Assembly: GCA_900548385.1 (NCBI GenBank)
Contig: URKJ01000070.1
Coordinates: 1-11,374, forward strand
Reading direction: 5' to 3'
Length of the DNA: 11,374 nt
Source of the DNA: an uncultured bacterium
GTDB lineage: Bacteria > Verrucomicrobiota > Lentisphaeria > Victivallales > UBA1829
Shown: positions 1 to 7,217 of the stretch, piece after piece
Position numbering within the stretch: the stretch's first letter is position 1
How the letters are laid out: the number at the start of each line of letters is the position of its first letter
The notes under the pieces: generated by a model
Told to the model about the DNA's origin: nothing
What the model saw: only the letters and a program-made list of their open reading frames with translations
Databases searched by the model: none
Translations under genes and position numbers: made by a program

Positions 1-51
1 TTTTTTTTTGAAAAAAATGTGGACTAGATTTTTTAGCCGATAAGCCAAAGT

Positions 52-92
52 GAAGCCGGCGGATGAAGTCTCATCCGCCGCGCGGCTTCTTT
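52..92 (+). terminator. Strong hairpin upstream of the 144-aa gene (terminator or 5' leader structure)
   Basis: GGCGGATGA (58-66) pairs perfectly with TCATCCGCC (71-79) around a 4-base loop. An outer stem GAAGCC (52-57) pairs with GGCTTC (84-89) across a 4-base bulge, giving about 15 pairs. A short T-rich stretch (TTCTTT, 87-92) follows. It could end transcription from a gene left of the window, or be a structured leader for the gene that starts at 144. The weak U-tract leaves this open. Confidence 0.5.
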
Positions 93-143
93 GCGAAAGA
101 ACCGAATTCCCCAATAAACCAACAAAAAGAAGGAATCAAAAAG

Positions 144-578
144 ATGAACAACACACAGAACAAGAACAAAGTCCGCAATGCCGGCAACGCCAATTCCGCC
201 AGAAAGTTCACCATTTCCGATCCGAATGCCAAGGCAACCGACAGCCAGCGCCGCGCGATTGGTCACGCAATCAAGAACGGTTCCTGGAAACGCTTCTCTT
301 CGGAAGACTGGAAGAATCTCACCAAAGGCCGTGCTTCGGAGATTATCGACCAGATCCGCGCCAAAGAGGGCGATCCGCTCGCCTCCTGGGGACAGAAAAA
401 GCGTTTTCTGGAACTGGTCCGGGAAGGATTCCTGCGCGGTGTCAAGCGCGAGACCTTCAAGAATCTCCGCAATGAGCAGATCAAGCGCATGATCTACAAA
501 GGCATGAAGAACAAGGAAGCCGGCACTTTCGCCGGACCGTATCTCCATCCGGACGATCCGACTCCGGCTGCCGCCTGA
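144..578 (+). CDS. Small basic protein with two similar halves, function unknown
   Basis: This encodes a 144-residue protein that I do not recognise. The ATG at 144 is chosen because AAGGA lies about 9 bases upstream; a longer reading from 63 would begin inside the hairpin at 52-89 and has no ribosome site. The N-terminal 30 residues are Asn/Lys-rich and look disordered. Residues about 32-71 and 82-118 look like two diverged copies of one helical unit of the form Q-x-x-(A/F)-(I/L), about ten residues, a basic turn, then a helix ending in a hydrophobic I/M-I pair. The C-terminus is Pro/Ala-rich. There is no signal peptide or membrane segment. The high Lys/Arg content and the position beside a relaxase module suggest a nucleic-acid-binding accessory protein of the mobile element, but this is inference. 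The stop is followed 13 bases later by a strong terminator, so it is probably the last gene of its transcript. Confidence 0.75.
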   Translation: MNNTQNKNKVRNAGNANSARKFTISDPNAKATDSQRRAIGHAIKNGSWKRFSSEDWKNLTKGRASEIIDQIRAKEGDPLASWGQKKRFLELVREGFLRGVKRETFKNLRNEQIKRMIYKGMKNKEAGTFAGPYLHPDDPTPAAA

Positions 579-590
579 ACCGCCCCATCT

Positions 591-630
591 CCCGGCTATG
601 GAACACATCTCATAGCCGGGATTTTTTATT
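591..630 (+). terminator. Rho-independent terminator between convergent genes
   Basis: A perfect 10-bp stem, CCCGGCTATG (591-600) with CATAGCCGGG (611-620), encloses a 10-base loop and is followed by ATTTTTTATTTT. It ends the plus-strand gene at 144-578. The minus-strand gene that stops at 631 converges on it. Read leftwards, the stem is not followed by a T-run, so it is mainly a plus-strand terminator. Confidence 0.9.
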
Positions 631-996
631 TTATTCTTCTTGCGATGCGACAGCCTTTATATTCACGCCCTCGACCGGATAAATACACCGGACACGCTCA
701 AGCTGCAACATGCCGTAGAGTTGTTTCTGCGGAGCTGCCGCTGCGATTGTGAACGAGACTCCAAGCGAAGTATGAATCTCGATCACCCGGAAAGAGCGGT
801 CGGATTTCACCAGCGCCACATGCACCCACGGGATCAGAAATTCCTCCAGCTCCGTCACGACCCGCAGACGCGGCAGGACATGGGCGCTCCTCTGCCAGCA
901 GACGCTCAAATCCAATTCCCTGTCAATCGAATCCCATTCCGTGTCCGGGCTTGCTCCGGCGTTGCCGTTCCGTTCGTTCCTGTTTTCTGTTTTCAT
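631..996 (-). CDS. Hypothetical 121-aa protein overlapping the relaxase 3' end
   Basis: This encodes a 121-residue protein of unknown function. The start at 996 is well supported: on the minus strand a near-consensus GGAGGT sits 6 bases before the ATG. That ribosome site and the first 24 codons lie inside the relaxase coding sequence in another frame, so the two genes overlap by 74 bases and are probably translationally coupled. The N-terminus is polar and Asn/Glu/Arg-rich. The rest alternates hydrophobic and polar residues as in a small beta-rich domain, with no signal peptide or membrane helix. It stops right at the terminator at 591-630. Co-transcription with the relaxase suggests an accessory mobilisation or plasmid-maintenance protein, but no motif proves it. 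Confidence 0.7.
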   Translation of the reverse strand: MKTENRNERNGNAGASPDTEWDSIDRELDLSVCWQRSAHVLPRLRVVTELEEFLIPWVHVALVKSDRSFRVIEIHTSLGVSFTIAAAAPQKQLYGMLQLERVRCIYPVEGVNIKAVASQEE

Positions 997-3900
997 TGCT
1001 TACCTCCGTTCCATATTTTTGATAAAATTGACGCTCGAATTCTTCCAGTTCACGTAATTCGGCATCCGTTTTCGGGTTGACTTTTTCCGTTTGAACACCG
1101 GATTTTTCCGGCACAACTGCCGGAGCATCCTGCTTCTGCAAATCCTCTTCTTCCTGCCGGGCGATTGCCTGGCGATTCTGATAGGAACCGTTCAGCAACA
1201 GCATCTTTGAAAGCGCCGCCCTGGTTCTCTTTGTGATTTTGTGCAGGACATCCCGGAGTTTGTCCTGCCAGCGTTTCCGCACCAACTGATGCGGATTAGG
1301 ACGACACTCCTGTGTGATCTGTTCCGCGGATTTCCGAACCGGGAGCTTCGTAATTTCTCCCGACTTGATCAGATCGTGAACGGAAAGACGTTCTGTCCGG
1401 ATCGCCATCAGCTTCTTTTTGAAATACTCCTTTTCCGGTACATGCAACGCAAGATTGAATTTCCCGCGCGAACAACCGACATAAAACGCCTGTTTTGACA
1501 TCTTTTCCGCCGCGACAACCACATTTTTCGAGGTCATTCCCTGCGACGCATGGGAAGTCATCACCCAGCCGTATTTCAGCCCCTGGAAATTCTCCGGAAG
1601 CTGGATCGTGGTCAACTCCCGCCGGTTGGAATCCAGCAGAAGATATTCGTTTCGATTGCCTGTCGCAATCGCCAGACTGCCGTTGTTGATCTTGTATTCC
1701 GGTGTCCGCAGATTTACCGTAAAACGGACAATATCGCCTTTCCCGACCGGCAGGGAAACAGCGTTCCCCGCATCAATACTGTTGCGGATTGCAGACGGCT
1801 TCACCGTTTTGCCGTTGCTCAAAACGAGCTTGCCATCTTCAATTTTCACAACCTCCGCCATCTCGCCCGGTTTGGCGACGGCCCTGACTTTCGTATTGAA
1901 GAAAATCTTCATGCCGACCTGATAATTTTCGATATTGCCGAGCTGCGGTTTCGTCCAGCCCCAGGAACGGAACGATTCCACCGGATTGGCTTCATCGTTC
2001 ACGATCCGACCGGCGGCTTTCATTTTCTGCCGGATCATATCCGTCAAAAGATCGCACTCCTTGTTGGTCGGCGAAACCGCGATACAATCCAGCGGGCGTC
2101 TGCCGTCGTCAGTCAGTTTTACAAAATCCTCTGCGGCGCGTTCCAGATAAGCCGCCTTGTCCTCATGAATATAACCGTGCTCATCCAGATGCTCGAAGCC
2201 ATCCAAAGCACTTCCCGCCGAGATCAGCTCAATTCCCCTCCGGTATTCCTGCACCTGCTGACGGTGAATCTGCGAAAGACAGGTCTTTGTGATATTGGAA
2301 TGCTCCTCCAGCAGACGGAAGAAATCGCCCGCTTCCACCGAGGAATGCTGACGCTCGTCGCCGACAAACAATACCCGGTATTCGTTCTCCATCGCAAGTT
2401 TCATCATCTCCGTTCCCTGCCTGAGCGAGTTCAAGCCGGATTCGTCAATAATCAGATACGAGCCTTTCGGCGGCAGCTTGTCCTTGTTCTGTAAAAACAT
2501 TGCAACCGTCTGCGCCGATTCAAAATTCTCGCTGCGCAGCACATCCACCGCCGAGTTTGTCGGAGCAACCACATGAATGTTGATCACGCCGCCTTTTTTG
2601 AGGCACTTGCAGAGTTCCTGCAAGGTGGAGGTCTTGCCCGCTCCGGCGACGCCGCGAAAGACCGCGAACGGATCTTTCGACTGCACAATTTGATTGATCA
2701 CCTCAATCTGCGCGGAATGATCGAAGGTATCTCCCGCCTCGCTGAATGGAATGTAGTCGCTCGCGAAATCGTTGCAGATGCCTTTGGTCTTATTTACGAT
2801 GTCGATGCAGTAATTCTCCCGTTCGATATTCTCCTCCGTCGTAAAATACGGATTCACGGCAGGTTTGCCGAGATTCACCAGACCGGGAATTTTCTCAATC
2901 GCGGCATGGAAGGTTTCCAGATCGGTTTCACCGAGATTCTGATTCTGAACCTCGGCAAGAATCGCATCCCAGCGCAGCACGCCATTCCGCTCGAACAACT
3001 GCTCGACAACCCTCCGAATCTGCTGTTCCGGAGTCTCGCGACCCGGACGCGGCGGCATCAGAAAACTCAACTGTTCTGCCTCGCTTGCCATACTCCGGAA
3101 ATTGCTCCGTTCCTCCTCGGTGAACAGTGACATCTTGAACGCGGTCACCTGATCTGTTGTCTTTTCCAGCATCTTGCGGCCGCGCGTCAGCAGAGTCATG
3201 AGCTTGACTTCATCAGGCGTCGGCTGACGCCCTTTCGTTGCCACGAATTTCTCGATCTCCTTATCAATCTGTTCCCGGCGGCGCGAACAGCGTTTCAGGA
3301 CATCTTCCGAAACGCCCTTGATCTCGAATCCGGTAATCTCGCCCTTGTCGGACCGCTTCATTTCGATGTCATAACCGAGACGGATGCACTCCTGTGCCAA
3401 GGCATTCTGGTAGGACTTTCCGGCATACCGGATCGCACGATACATTTCCGAAGCGTCAAGAGCTTTGAAGGAACCGTTGTCTTCCTGCGTTACATTCACG
3501 ATCACATTATGAGTATGAAGCTGCGGATCAAGCAGACGGCTCGTGTCATGATGATACTGCGCATACACGATCTTGCCCGTATAGGCAAAATTTTTCGTCG
3601 CGAAATTGTCGCCTTTACGGATGCGGACTGCGGCAAACCGTTCCAGCTCCCGCATCCCGATTTCAACCGCTTTCCGGTGTGCTTCAATCAGTCGAGAATC
3701 GAACAATGACATCACGGAAACAGACTTCTGTGCCGAGCATTGGAAATCATAAAAACGGACGGAATTCGGATTATTCCGGGGAGTCAGTTTTTGTTTCGTG
3801 GATGGATTCAGATTCTGCTGAAACAGCGAAAAAACATCCTGTGTGACCGATTCGTTTTCAAGTCCGAATACGGACGCAAGACTACCCCGCCAGTGTCCTT

Positions 3901-4018
3901 CGACTCTGTCGTGCTCGCTGTAATAGTCATTGTTGGCAAGGTGCTGACGATAAAAATCCGCACCTTTGCCATGTGTGGCTTTGATCTTTGCCGCGGTGAA
4001 CAAAATACCTTTCCACAC
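923..4018 (-). CDS. MOBF-family conjugative relaxase with helicase domain (TrwC/TraI-like)
   Basis: A relaxase of this type nicks one strand at oriT, stays linked to the 5' end through tyrosine, and unwinds the plasmid for transfer. Numbering from 4018 gives 1031 residues. The N-terminal domain has candidate catalytic tyrosines Y23, Y32 and Y33 followed by a G-H-W-R-G segment. The metal-binding histidine triad is H157/H168/H170 (HHDTSR, then LHTH), and a KSVSV motif sits near residue 100. A superfamily 1 helicase follows: Walker A GVAGAGKT (456-463), Walker B IIDES (523-527), VGDERQH (552-558), IHR (584-586), SHASQGMT (822-829) and YVGCSRG (846-852). The C-terminal 130 residues are charged and probably flexible. 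The start is uncertain: 4018 is GTG, while TTG at 4003 is preceded by GGAAAGG and would give a more typical N-terminus. No type IV secretion or coupling-protein gene is in the window. Confidence 0.95.
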   Translation of the reverse strand: MWKGILFTAAKIKATHGKGADFYRQHLANNDYYSEHDRVEGHWRGSLASVFGLENESVTQDVFSLFQQNLNPSTKQKLTPRNNPNSVRFYDFQCSAQKSVSVMSLFDSRLIEAHRKAVEIGMRELERFAAVRIRKGDNFATKNFAYTGKIVYAQYHHDTSRLLDPQLHTHNVIVNVTQEDNGSFKALDASEMYRAIRYAGKSYQNALAQECIRLGYDIEMKRSDKGEITGFEIKGVSEDVLKRCSRRREQIDKEIEKFVATKGRQPTPDEVKLMTLLTRGRKMLEKTTDQVTAFKMSLFTEEERSNFRSMASEAEQLSFLMPPRPGRETPEQQIRRVVEQLFERNGVLRWDAILAEVQNQNLGETDLETFHAAIEKIPGLVNLGKPAVNPYFTTEENIERENYCIDIVNKTKGICNDFASDYIPFSEAGDTFDHSAQIEVINQIVQSKDPFAVFRGVAGAGKTSTLQELCKCLKKGGVINIHVVAPTNSAVDVLRSENFESAQTVAMFLQNKDKLPPKGSYLIIDESGLNSLRQGTEMMKLAMENEYRVLFVGDERQHSSVEAGDFFRLLEEHSNITKTCLSQIHRQQVQEYRRGIELISAGSALDGFEHLDEHGYIHEDKAAYLERAAEDFVKLTDDGRRPLDCIAVSPTNKECDLLTDMIRQKMKAAGRIVNDEANPVESFRSWGWTKPQLGNIENYQVGMKIFFNTKVRAVAKPGEMAEVVKIEDGKLVLSNGKTVKPSAIRNSIDAGNAVSLPVGKGDIVRFTVNLRTPEYKINNGSLAIATGNRNEYLLLDSNRRELTTIQLPENFQGLKYGWVMTSHASQGMTSKNVVVAAEKMSKQAFYVGCSRGKFNLALHVPEKEYFKKKLMAIRTERLSVHDLIKSGEITKLPVRKSAEQITQECRPNPHQLVRKRWQDKLRDVLHKITKRTRAALSKMLLLNGSYQNRQAIARQEEEDLQKQDAPAVVPEKSGVQTEKVNPKTDAELRELEEFERQFYQKYGTEVSNENRKQERTERQRRSKPGHGMGFD

Positions 4019-4130
4019 ACCCCGGCAATACCATAATCCGCTATCGCGAAAAAGTCCAATGCTGATTTGCGGAAAAAATAATTTTTTTCAAAAAAATTTG
4101 ATTTTCTGCAGCTTGTGGCTGACGCAATTT

Positions 4131-4148
4131 CCTATCGTAAACGATAGG
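4131..4148. repeat. Perfect 8-bp inverted repeat (hairpin)
   Basis: CCTATCGT (4131-4138) and ACGATAGG (4141-4148) are perfect complements around AA. Such a tight hairpin close to a relaxase gene is a good candidate for the structure recognised at an oriT. No T-run follows on the plus strand beyond CTTTT, so a terminator is less likely. Confidence 0.8.
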
Positions 4149-4154
4149 CTTTTG

Positions 4155-4199
4155 ATTACGCACGCATTACGCTCTCTACGTGCGTAATGCATGCGTAAT
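4155..4199. repeat. Long inverted repeat built from ATTACGCAC units
   Basis: The left arm 4155-4172 and right arm 4182-4199 are 18 bases each and match at 17 of 18 positions around a 9-base spacer. Each arm itself contains two ATTACGC words, so the whole has four copies in two orientations. It sits upstream of the HTH gene promoter and is a likely protein-binding array. Confidence 0.8.
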
Positions 4200-4215
4200 A
4201 TGATAATGGAATAAA

Positions 4216-4260
4216 ATTACGCACTTGACACAGGCGTAAATAAGGCTTAAATTACGCACG
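4216..4260 (+). repeat. Two direct ATTACGCAC repeats flanking a promoter
   Basis: ATTACGCAC occurs at 4216-4224 and again, extended to ATTACGCACG, at 4251-4260. The spacing of starts is 35 bases. The first copy abuts the -35 hexamer and the second overlaps the -10 and probable start of transcription. This is the geometry of repressor operators, and the word is shared with the inverted repeat at 4155-4199. Confidence 0.75.
4225..4253 (+). promoter_or_regulatory. Sigma70-type promoter of the HTH gene
   Basis: A consensus -35 TTGACA (4225-4230) is followed after 17 bases by TAAATT (4248-4253), which matches 4 of 6 positions of the -10 consensus. It drives the plus-strand gene beginning at 4290. 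ATTACGCAC copies on both sides suggest repression by a local DNA-binding protein, most simply the HTH gene product itself. Confidence 0.6.
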
Positions 4261-4289
4261 AATTAAGAATGAACAGGGAGAAATTCATA

Positions 4290-4757
4290 ATGAATCAAAC
4301 GAAAGCCGCAAGAATGCATCCCGGAGCATTCAGAAGTTGCCTGATTCCGTTCACGGATCAGATTCTGGACTGGTGGTATGACGACCTCCTGACTGCCGCC
4401 GAAATCCAGCGCCGACTGAAAGCGGAAGGTTTGGATGTTGCGAGAACCACAGTCATGCGTTTCATCAAAGTCCGTGAACAGCGAGCCGCAAAGCGGAAAC
4501 GTCCACCGGCATTGAGAAAGAAAAACACAATTTCAGCGGAACAGCCCGTGATTCCACCAACAACCCAAACTCAATCATCCACTCTTGGAACAGCGACACT
4601 CCCCGCATCTGAACCGGCAAAAAGTATTCCTCCTGTGCAGCAGAAAAAACAGCAGGCTGGAAATCGGCTCTTTCAAATACTGAAAAATACGTCTGCACAG
4701 GAACTCGGACGAATGGCGGATGAAGCCAAAGAAAAACAACGTAATACAAATATCTAG
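4290..4757 (+). CDS. Small helix-turn-helix DNA-binding protein, probable mobilisation accessory or regulator
   Basis: This encodes a 155-residue protein. The ATG at 4290 is preferred because AGGGAG lies about 10 bases upstream; an in-frame ATG at 4269 has no ribosome site and sits close to the predicted transcription start. Residues about 31-62 form a clear helix-turn-helix of the type L-T-A-A-E-I-x-x-x-L, turn, then T-T-V-M-R-F-I. A strongly basic stretch follows (about 61-78). Next comes a Pro/Thr/Ser/Gln-rich linker (80-125) and a final amphipathic helix (about 126-152) that could mediate oligomerisation. It is divergent from the relaxase and next to a repeat-rich region. Likely roles are binding the ATTACGCAC repeats to control its own promoter, or helping to build the relaxosome as TrwA-like proteins do. 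It is not visibly a homologue of TrwA. Function is inferred from context. Confidence 0.75.
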   Translation: MNQTKAARMHPGAFRSCLIPFTDQILDWWYDDLLTAAEIQRRLKAEGLDVARTTVMRFIKVREQRAAKRKRPPALRKKNTISAEQPVIPPTTQTQSSTLGTATLPASEPAKSIPPVQQKKQQAGNRLFQILKNTSAQELGRMADEAKEKQRNTNI

Positions 4758-4775
4758 TAAAACCATAAAGAAATC

Positions 4776-5421
4776 ATTTTTTGACAAAATAAACAGACCA
4801 AATCAAACGGAGGAGGAACTGAAAGGGGCGCTTGTAGATTCTTGATCCTGAACAAAACCGTTTTTGATGCCGGATCTAAAAAGATAATCTTCGATGAATT
4901 TGTGTTCCTCATCGGTAACTTTCTGGTTGAGGCCGGCGAATTCAGTCGCACGCCGTAGGGGATAAACTATCGCATAAGACTGAACATGATTTCCTCAGGC
5001 ACAAAAGTTTCCTTCCTCCAACTGATCTCGTGGAGTCTGTTTTCCACATGATTTGGCAGGAGTAGATGGCGGATGATGGTACCTTGCTGCACGAGCCCTG
5101 TTTCTTCGTCGATCCGATACGAACCTGTCTGACGGAGCATTTCAACGGTAACCGGACTTTCTGCTACCGTTAGACGATTTTTCTGGACTTTTTCTCGTAG
5201 GCGCGGATCACATCCCAATAGCCCAAGCCGATGGGAATGCTTTTGGGGGCGCAGTAGTAGTCTCTGGCAATGGGACTTCTCATCTTCTATATCCGGAACG
5301 GTGAATCCAATCAAGCTGGACGGTGTTATCGTTTGCTCCAATACCGTGGCAGACATCGGGATGGAATCCGTGGAACTTTTCCAAAACTAACTCGACGAAC
5401 ACAGAGCCGAGACCCGGTAAT
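4776..5421 (-). pseudogene. Decayed radical SAM protein (PflA-like family), C-terminal part
   Basis: Conceptual joining of three frames gives a recognisable C-terminal part of a pyruvate formate-lyase-activating-enzyme-like radical SAM protein. Pieces, in order, are W-I-H-R-S-G-Y (just above 5283, resembling the W-N-T-S-G-Y motif), then G-Y-W-D about 5200. EMLRQTG lies near 5125-5145, GTIIRHLLLPN near 5050-5085, and SLMR-stop-FIPYG around 4967. EFAGLN follows near 4943, GFVQDQES near 4840, and PPFDL ends at 4799. Damage includes a frame change at 5280-5283, a TAA at 5170-5172 with a frame change, a TAG at 4967-4969 where the family has Gln, a frame change at about 4945-4960 and another near 4825 at a run of Gs. 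The cysteine cluster that binds iron-sulfur is absent. It directly follows the SIS gene stop. The part above about 5280 is the least certain. Confidence 0.7.
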
Positions 5422-7110
5422 TCACCGGGAGCGTTTTTGCAGATCTTTCAGAACGTACTGTACGATGGAAACTTTCTCATCGGAATCTTTCTGAATGCGC
5501 CCGACTTCTTCTATGGCGGCATACAGGCGGCGGCAACTTTCTTCATACGAAATGCCGCCGATTTCCGCTATCAGACGGATCGCCCGGTCAATCAGCTTCT
5601 TGTTGCTGACTGCGACCCAGCTCATCCAGTTTCCGGTTACGCGTCCCATGACGACCATGGTCCCCGTGGAGGTGGTATTCAATACCAGTTTGACCGCCAT
5701 GTGCTTCATCAGGTGAAGCGGGCCATTGCACACTTGAACCGGTACATAGAAATCTGCCAGCGAATCATCCCCGACGGATAACTTTTTCTTTTCAGCAAAT
5801 GCCGCATCCATTTGGGCAAACGCATGGATCGTGGCTCCGTCATCCGGGGAACCGGCAGTCAGAAGCACGGCGGCATCCATGCCGGTCACGGTACGATCAT
5901 CCATGTTTTCATTGCCGATTTCGAATTTCAGCAGATCGGCAGCCCGAATTTGCGGCGGATTGTTTTGAACGGAGTCCGGCGCGCCCATGGCTGCATAATC
6001 CTGCAAACTCCATTCCAGACAGCGCAGAGGGCGGTTCAGGGCTTTTTGCCAGACTTCCGGAGTCGTGAGCATGGGGTCCTTCACAAAGGCCCATGGACGC
6101 GGTGAGACGGGATCATCATTTTTACGGAATGACGGAAGCATGAAGGTCGGAGAACGTTCTGTGGTATCGGTAAAAATGTCCAGCAGGTATTCGCCGGAGA
6201 AATAAGTGATCAGTCCGTGTTTCCGGTAGATTCCGGCTTCAAACTCAATGTAGGACGCCAGCGTTTTGCGGACATCCTCTCTTTCCAGTTGATCCAGAAG
6301 TTTTTCAAATTCAATAGCATAATTCCGGATCGGATTGCCGAGAAGATGGTCCATGATCTGCTCCAGTGCACCGCCTGCCGTCAACTGCTCGGAAGTCGTC
6401 GCCTGCATGCGCGTGGAACCGGCCAGTGCCATGGGACCGCAGGAAAGGTCCAGCACGCAAACTCGGGGATCTGTGATGGCTTTCCGGGACCGCTCCAGAT
6501 GTTCGCTGAGCAGTTCCGCCGGATTATTGAATAGCAGGAATACTTTGAGACCGCGTTCCACAGATTCAAAGACTGTGCCAAGAACAGAAGAGGTTTCTCC
6601 GCCTTCCGTGATGGCAACCAGCATATCGTTGGAACCAAGGCCGAGATCCCGTACCTGATGCCGTCCGAATGATTGAAAATCCTCAAAGAACTCCACGGAT
6701 TTGACCAAAGCAAAATCGCCGCCAGTCATGATGCTGAATACCTGGTTGGCATATTTTGAGACCACAGGATTCTTTACACAGCTTCGCCGCCACATGCTTT
6801 CCAGCAGGATGCTCAGCCGTCCCGTCGCTCCGCAGCCAGAAAAAACGATCCTTCCACCGTGCCGGAGCGTGGCAAGACCATCATCCACCAATTTCCGGAA
6901 CCGGTCCGATTCGAAGATCTGGCGGAACATGGTCAATACGTTCCGGTCCACGGACTGCAGATTTTTTACGCCGTCTACGGAAGATTTTGCGAATTCACGA
7001 TCCAGATTCTTCGTCAGGGGACTGGATTGTTCCGTCGGCAGAAACCCCAAATGAAACTGAGTTTCCTTATTCATAAAACTCTGTGCAAGTCGGTCTGATT
7101 CAATACTCAT
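5422..7110 (-). CDS. Large MurQ/GKRP-like double-SIS sugar-phosphate protein
   Basis: This 562-residue cytoplasmic protein belongs to the N-acetylmuramic acid 6-phosphate etherase / glucokinase-regulatory-protein family. TEQSSPLT (26-33) matches the MurQ N-terminal motif. SGCGATGRLS (91-100) is the first sugar-phosphate loop, ITEGGETSSVLGT (167-179) the second, and GPMALAGSTRM (225-235) the third. The usual MurQ C-terminal block is at about 470-535 (VKLVLNTTST, MGRVTGN, SNKKLIDRA). About 200 residues lie between 250 and 470, so the length is nearly double the roughly 300 of MurQ and close to GKRP. The MurQ catalytic Glu after the first loop appears to be Met106 here, though Glu104 is close; VEFFED (139-144) may keep the second Glu. 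It may therefore bind a sugar phosphate as a regulator or isomerase rather than cleave the MurNAc ether. AAAGGA lies 11 bases before the ATG. A 6-bp hairpin (5413-5429) covers its stop codon. Confidence 0.88.
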   Translation of the reverse strand: MSIESDRLAQSFMNKETQFHLGFLPTEQSSPLTKNLDREFAKSSVDGVKNLQSVDRNVLTMFRQIFESDRFRKLVDDGLATLRHGGRIVFSGCGATGRLSILLESMWRRSCVKNPVVSKYANQVFSIMTGGDFALVKSVEFFEDFQSFGRHQVRDLGLGSNDMLVAITEGGETSSVLGTVFESVERGLKVFLLFNNPAELLSEHLERSRKAITDPRVCVLDLSCGPMALAGSTRMQATTSEQLTAGGALEQIMDHLLGNPIRNYAIEFEKLLDQLEREDVRKTLASYIEFEAGIYRKHGLITYFSGEYLLDIFTDTTERSPTFMLPSFRKNDDPVSPRPWAFVKDPMLTTPEVWQKALNRPLRCLEWSLQDYAAMGAPDSVQNNPPQIRAADLLKFEIGNENMDDRTVTGMDAAVLLTAGSPDDGATIHAFAQMDAAFAEKKKLSVGDDSLADFYVPVQVCNGPLHLMKHMAVKLVLNTTSTGTMVVMGRVTGNWMSWVAVSNKKLIDRAIRLIAEIGGISYEESCRRLYAAIEEVGRIQKDSDEKVSIVQYVLKDLQKRSR

Positions 7111-7217
7111 AACTCAATATCCTTTTTCCGTTGAGGGTAAGGGAGAACCCAATGTCATTTTACTAGGATTGAATTATTTCCGACGACACCATTCCAGTCG
7201 GTTACCAAATGGAATCC

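Larger units (their letters stand above)
4019..4289. other. Candidate oriT / control region between relaxase and HTH gene
   Basis: This 271-bp divergent intergenic region has an A/T tract (about 4072-4106), a perfect short hairpin (4131-4148), a long inverted repeat (4155-4199), two more direct copies of ATTACGCAC, and a promoter for the plus-strand HTH gene. Relaxase genes of the MOBF class often lie beside their oriT, and an oriT usually has inverted repeats next to nic. I cannot place the nic site. The repeats could instead be only operators, or replication iterons. Confidence 0.55.

Noticed and set aside
33..608. Minus-strand 191-aa open frame with a hydrophobic segment
   Set aside because: It is antisense to the 144-aa gene and runs through both hairpins; the plus-strand gene has a good ribosome site and terminator.
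1550..2494. Plus-strand 314-aa open frame
   Set aside because: It is opposite the relaxase helicase domain, whose motifs are all intact on the minus strand; the plus frame has no ribosome site or recognisable motif.
2573..3130. Plus-strand 185-aa open frame
   Set aside because: It also lies antisense to the relaxase and shows no domain features.
4131..4148. Terminator for the relaxase or HTH gene
   Set aside because: It lies upstream of both divergent genes, so it cannot end either transcript.
4155..4260. CRISPR array
   Set aside because: The repeats are only 9-10 bases, irregularly spaced and in both orientations; no cas gene is present.
4967..5356. Minus-strand 129-aa frame as an intact gene
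   Set aside because: Only its second half matches the radical SAM family; flanking parts of the same protein lie in the other two frames, so it is part of a pseudogene.
5413..5429. Terminator at the end of the SIS gene
   Set aside because: The 6-bp stem CCCGGT/ACCGGG overlaps the stop codon and has no T-run after it.
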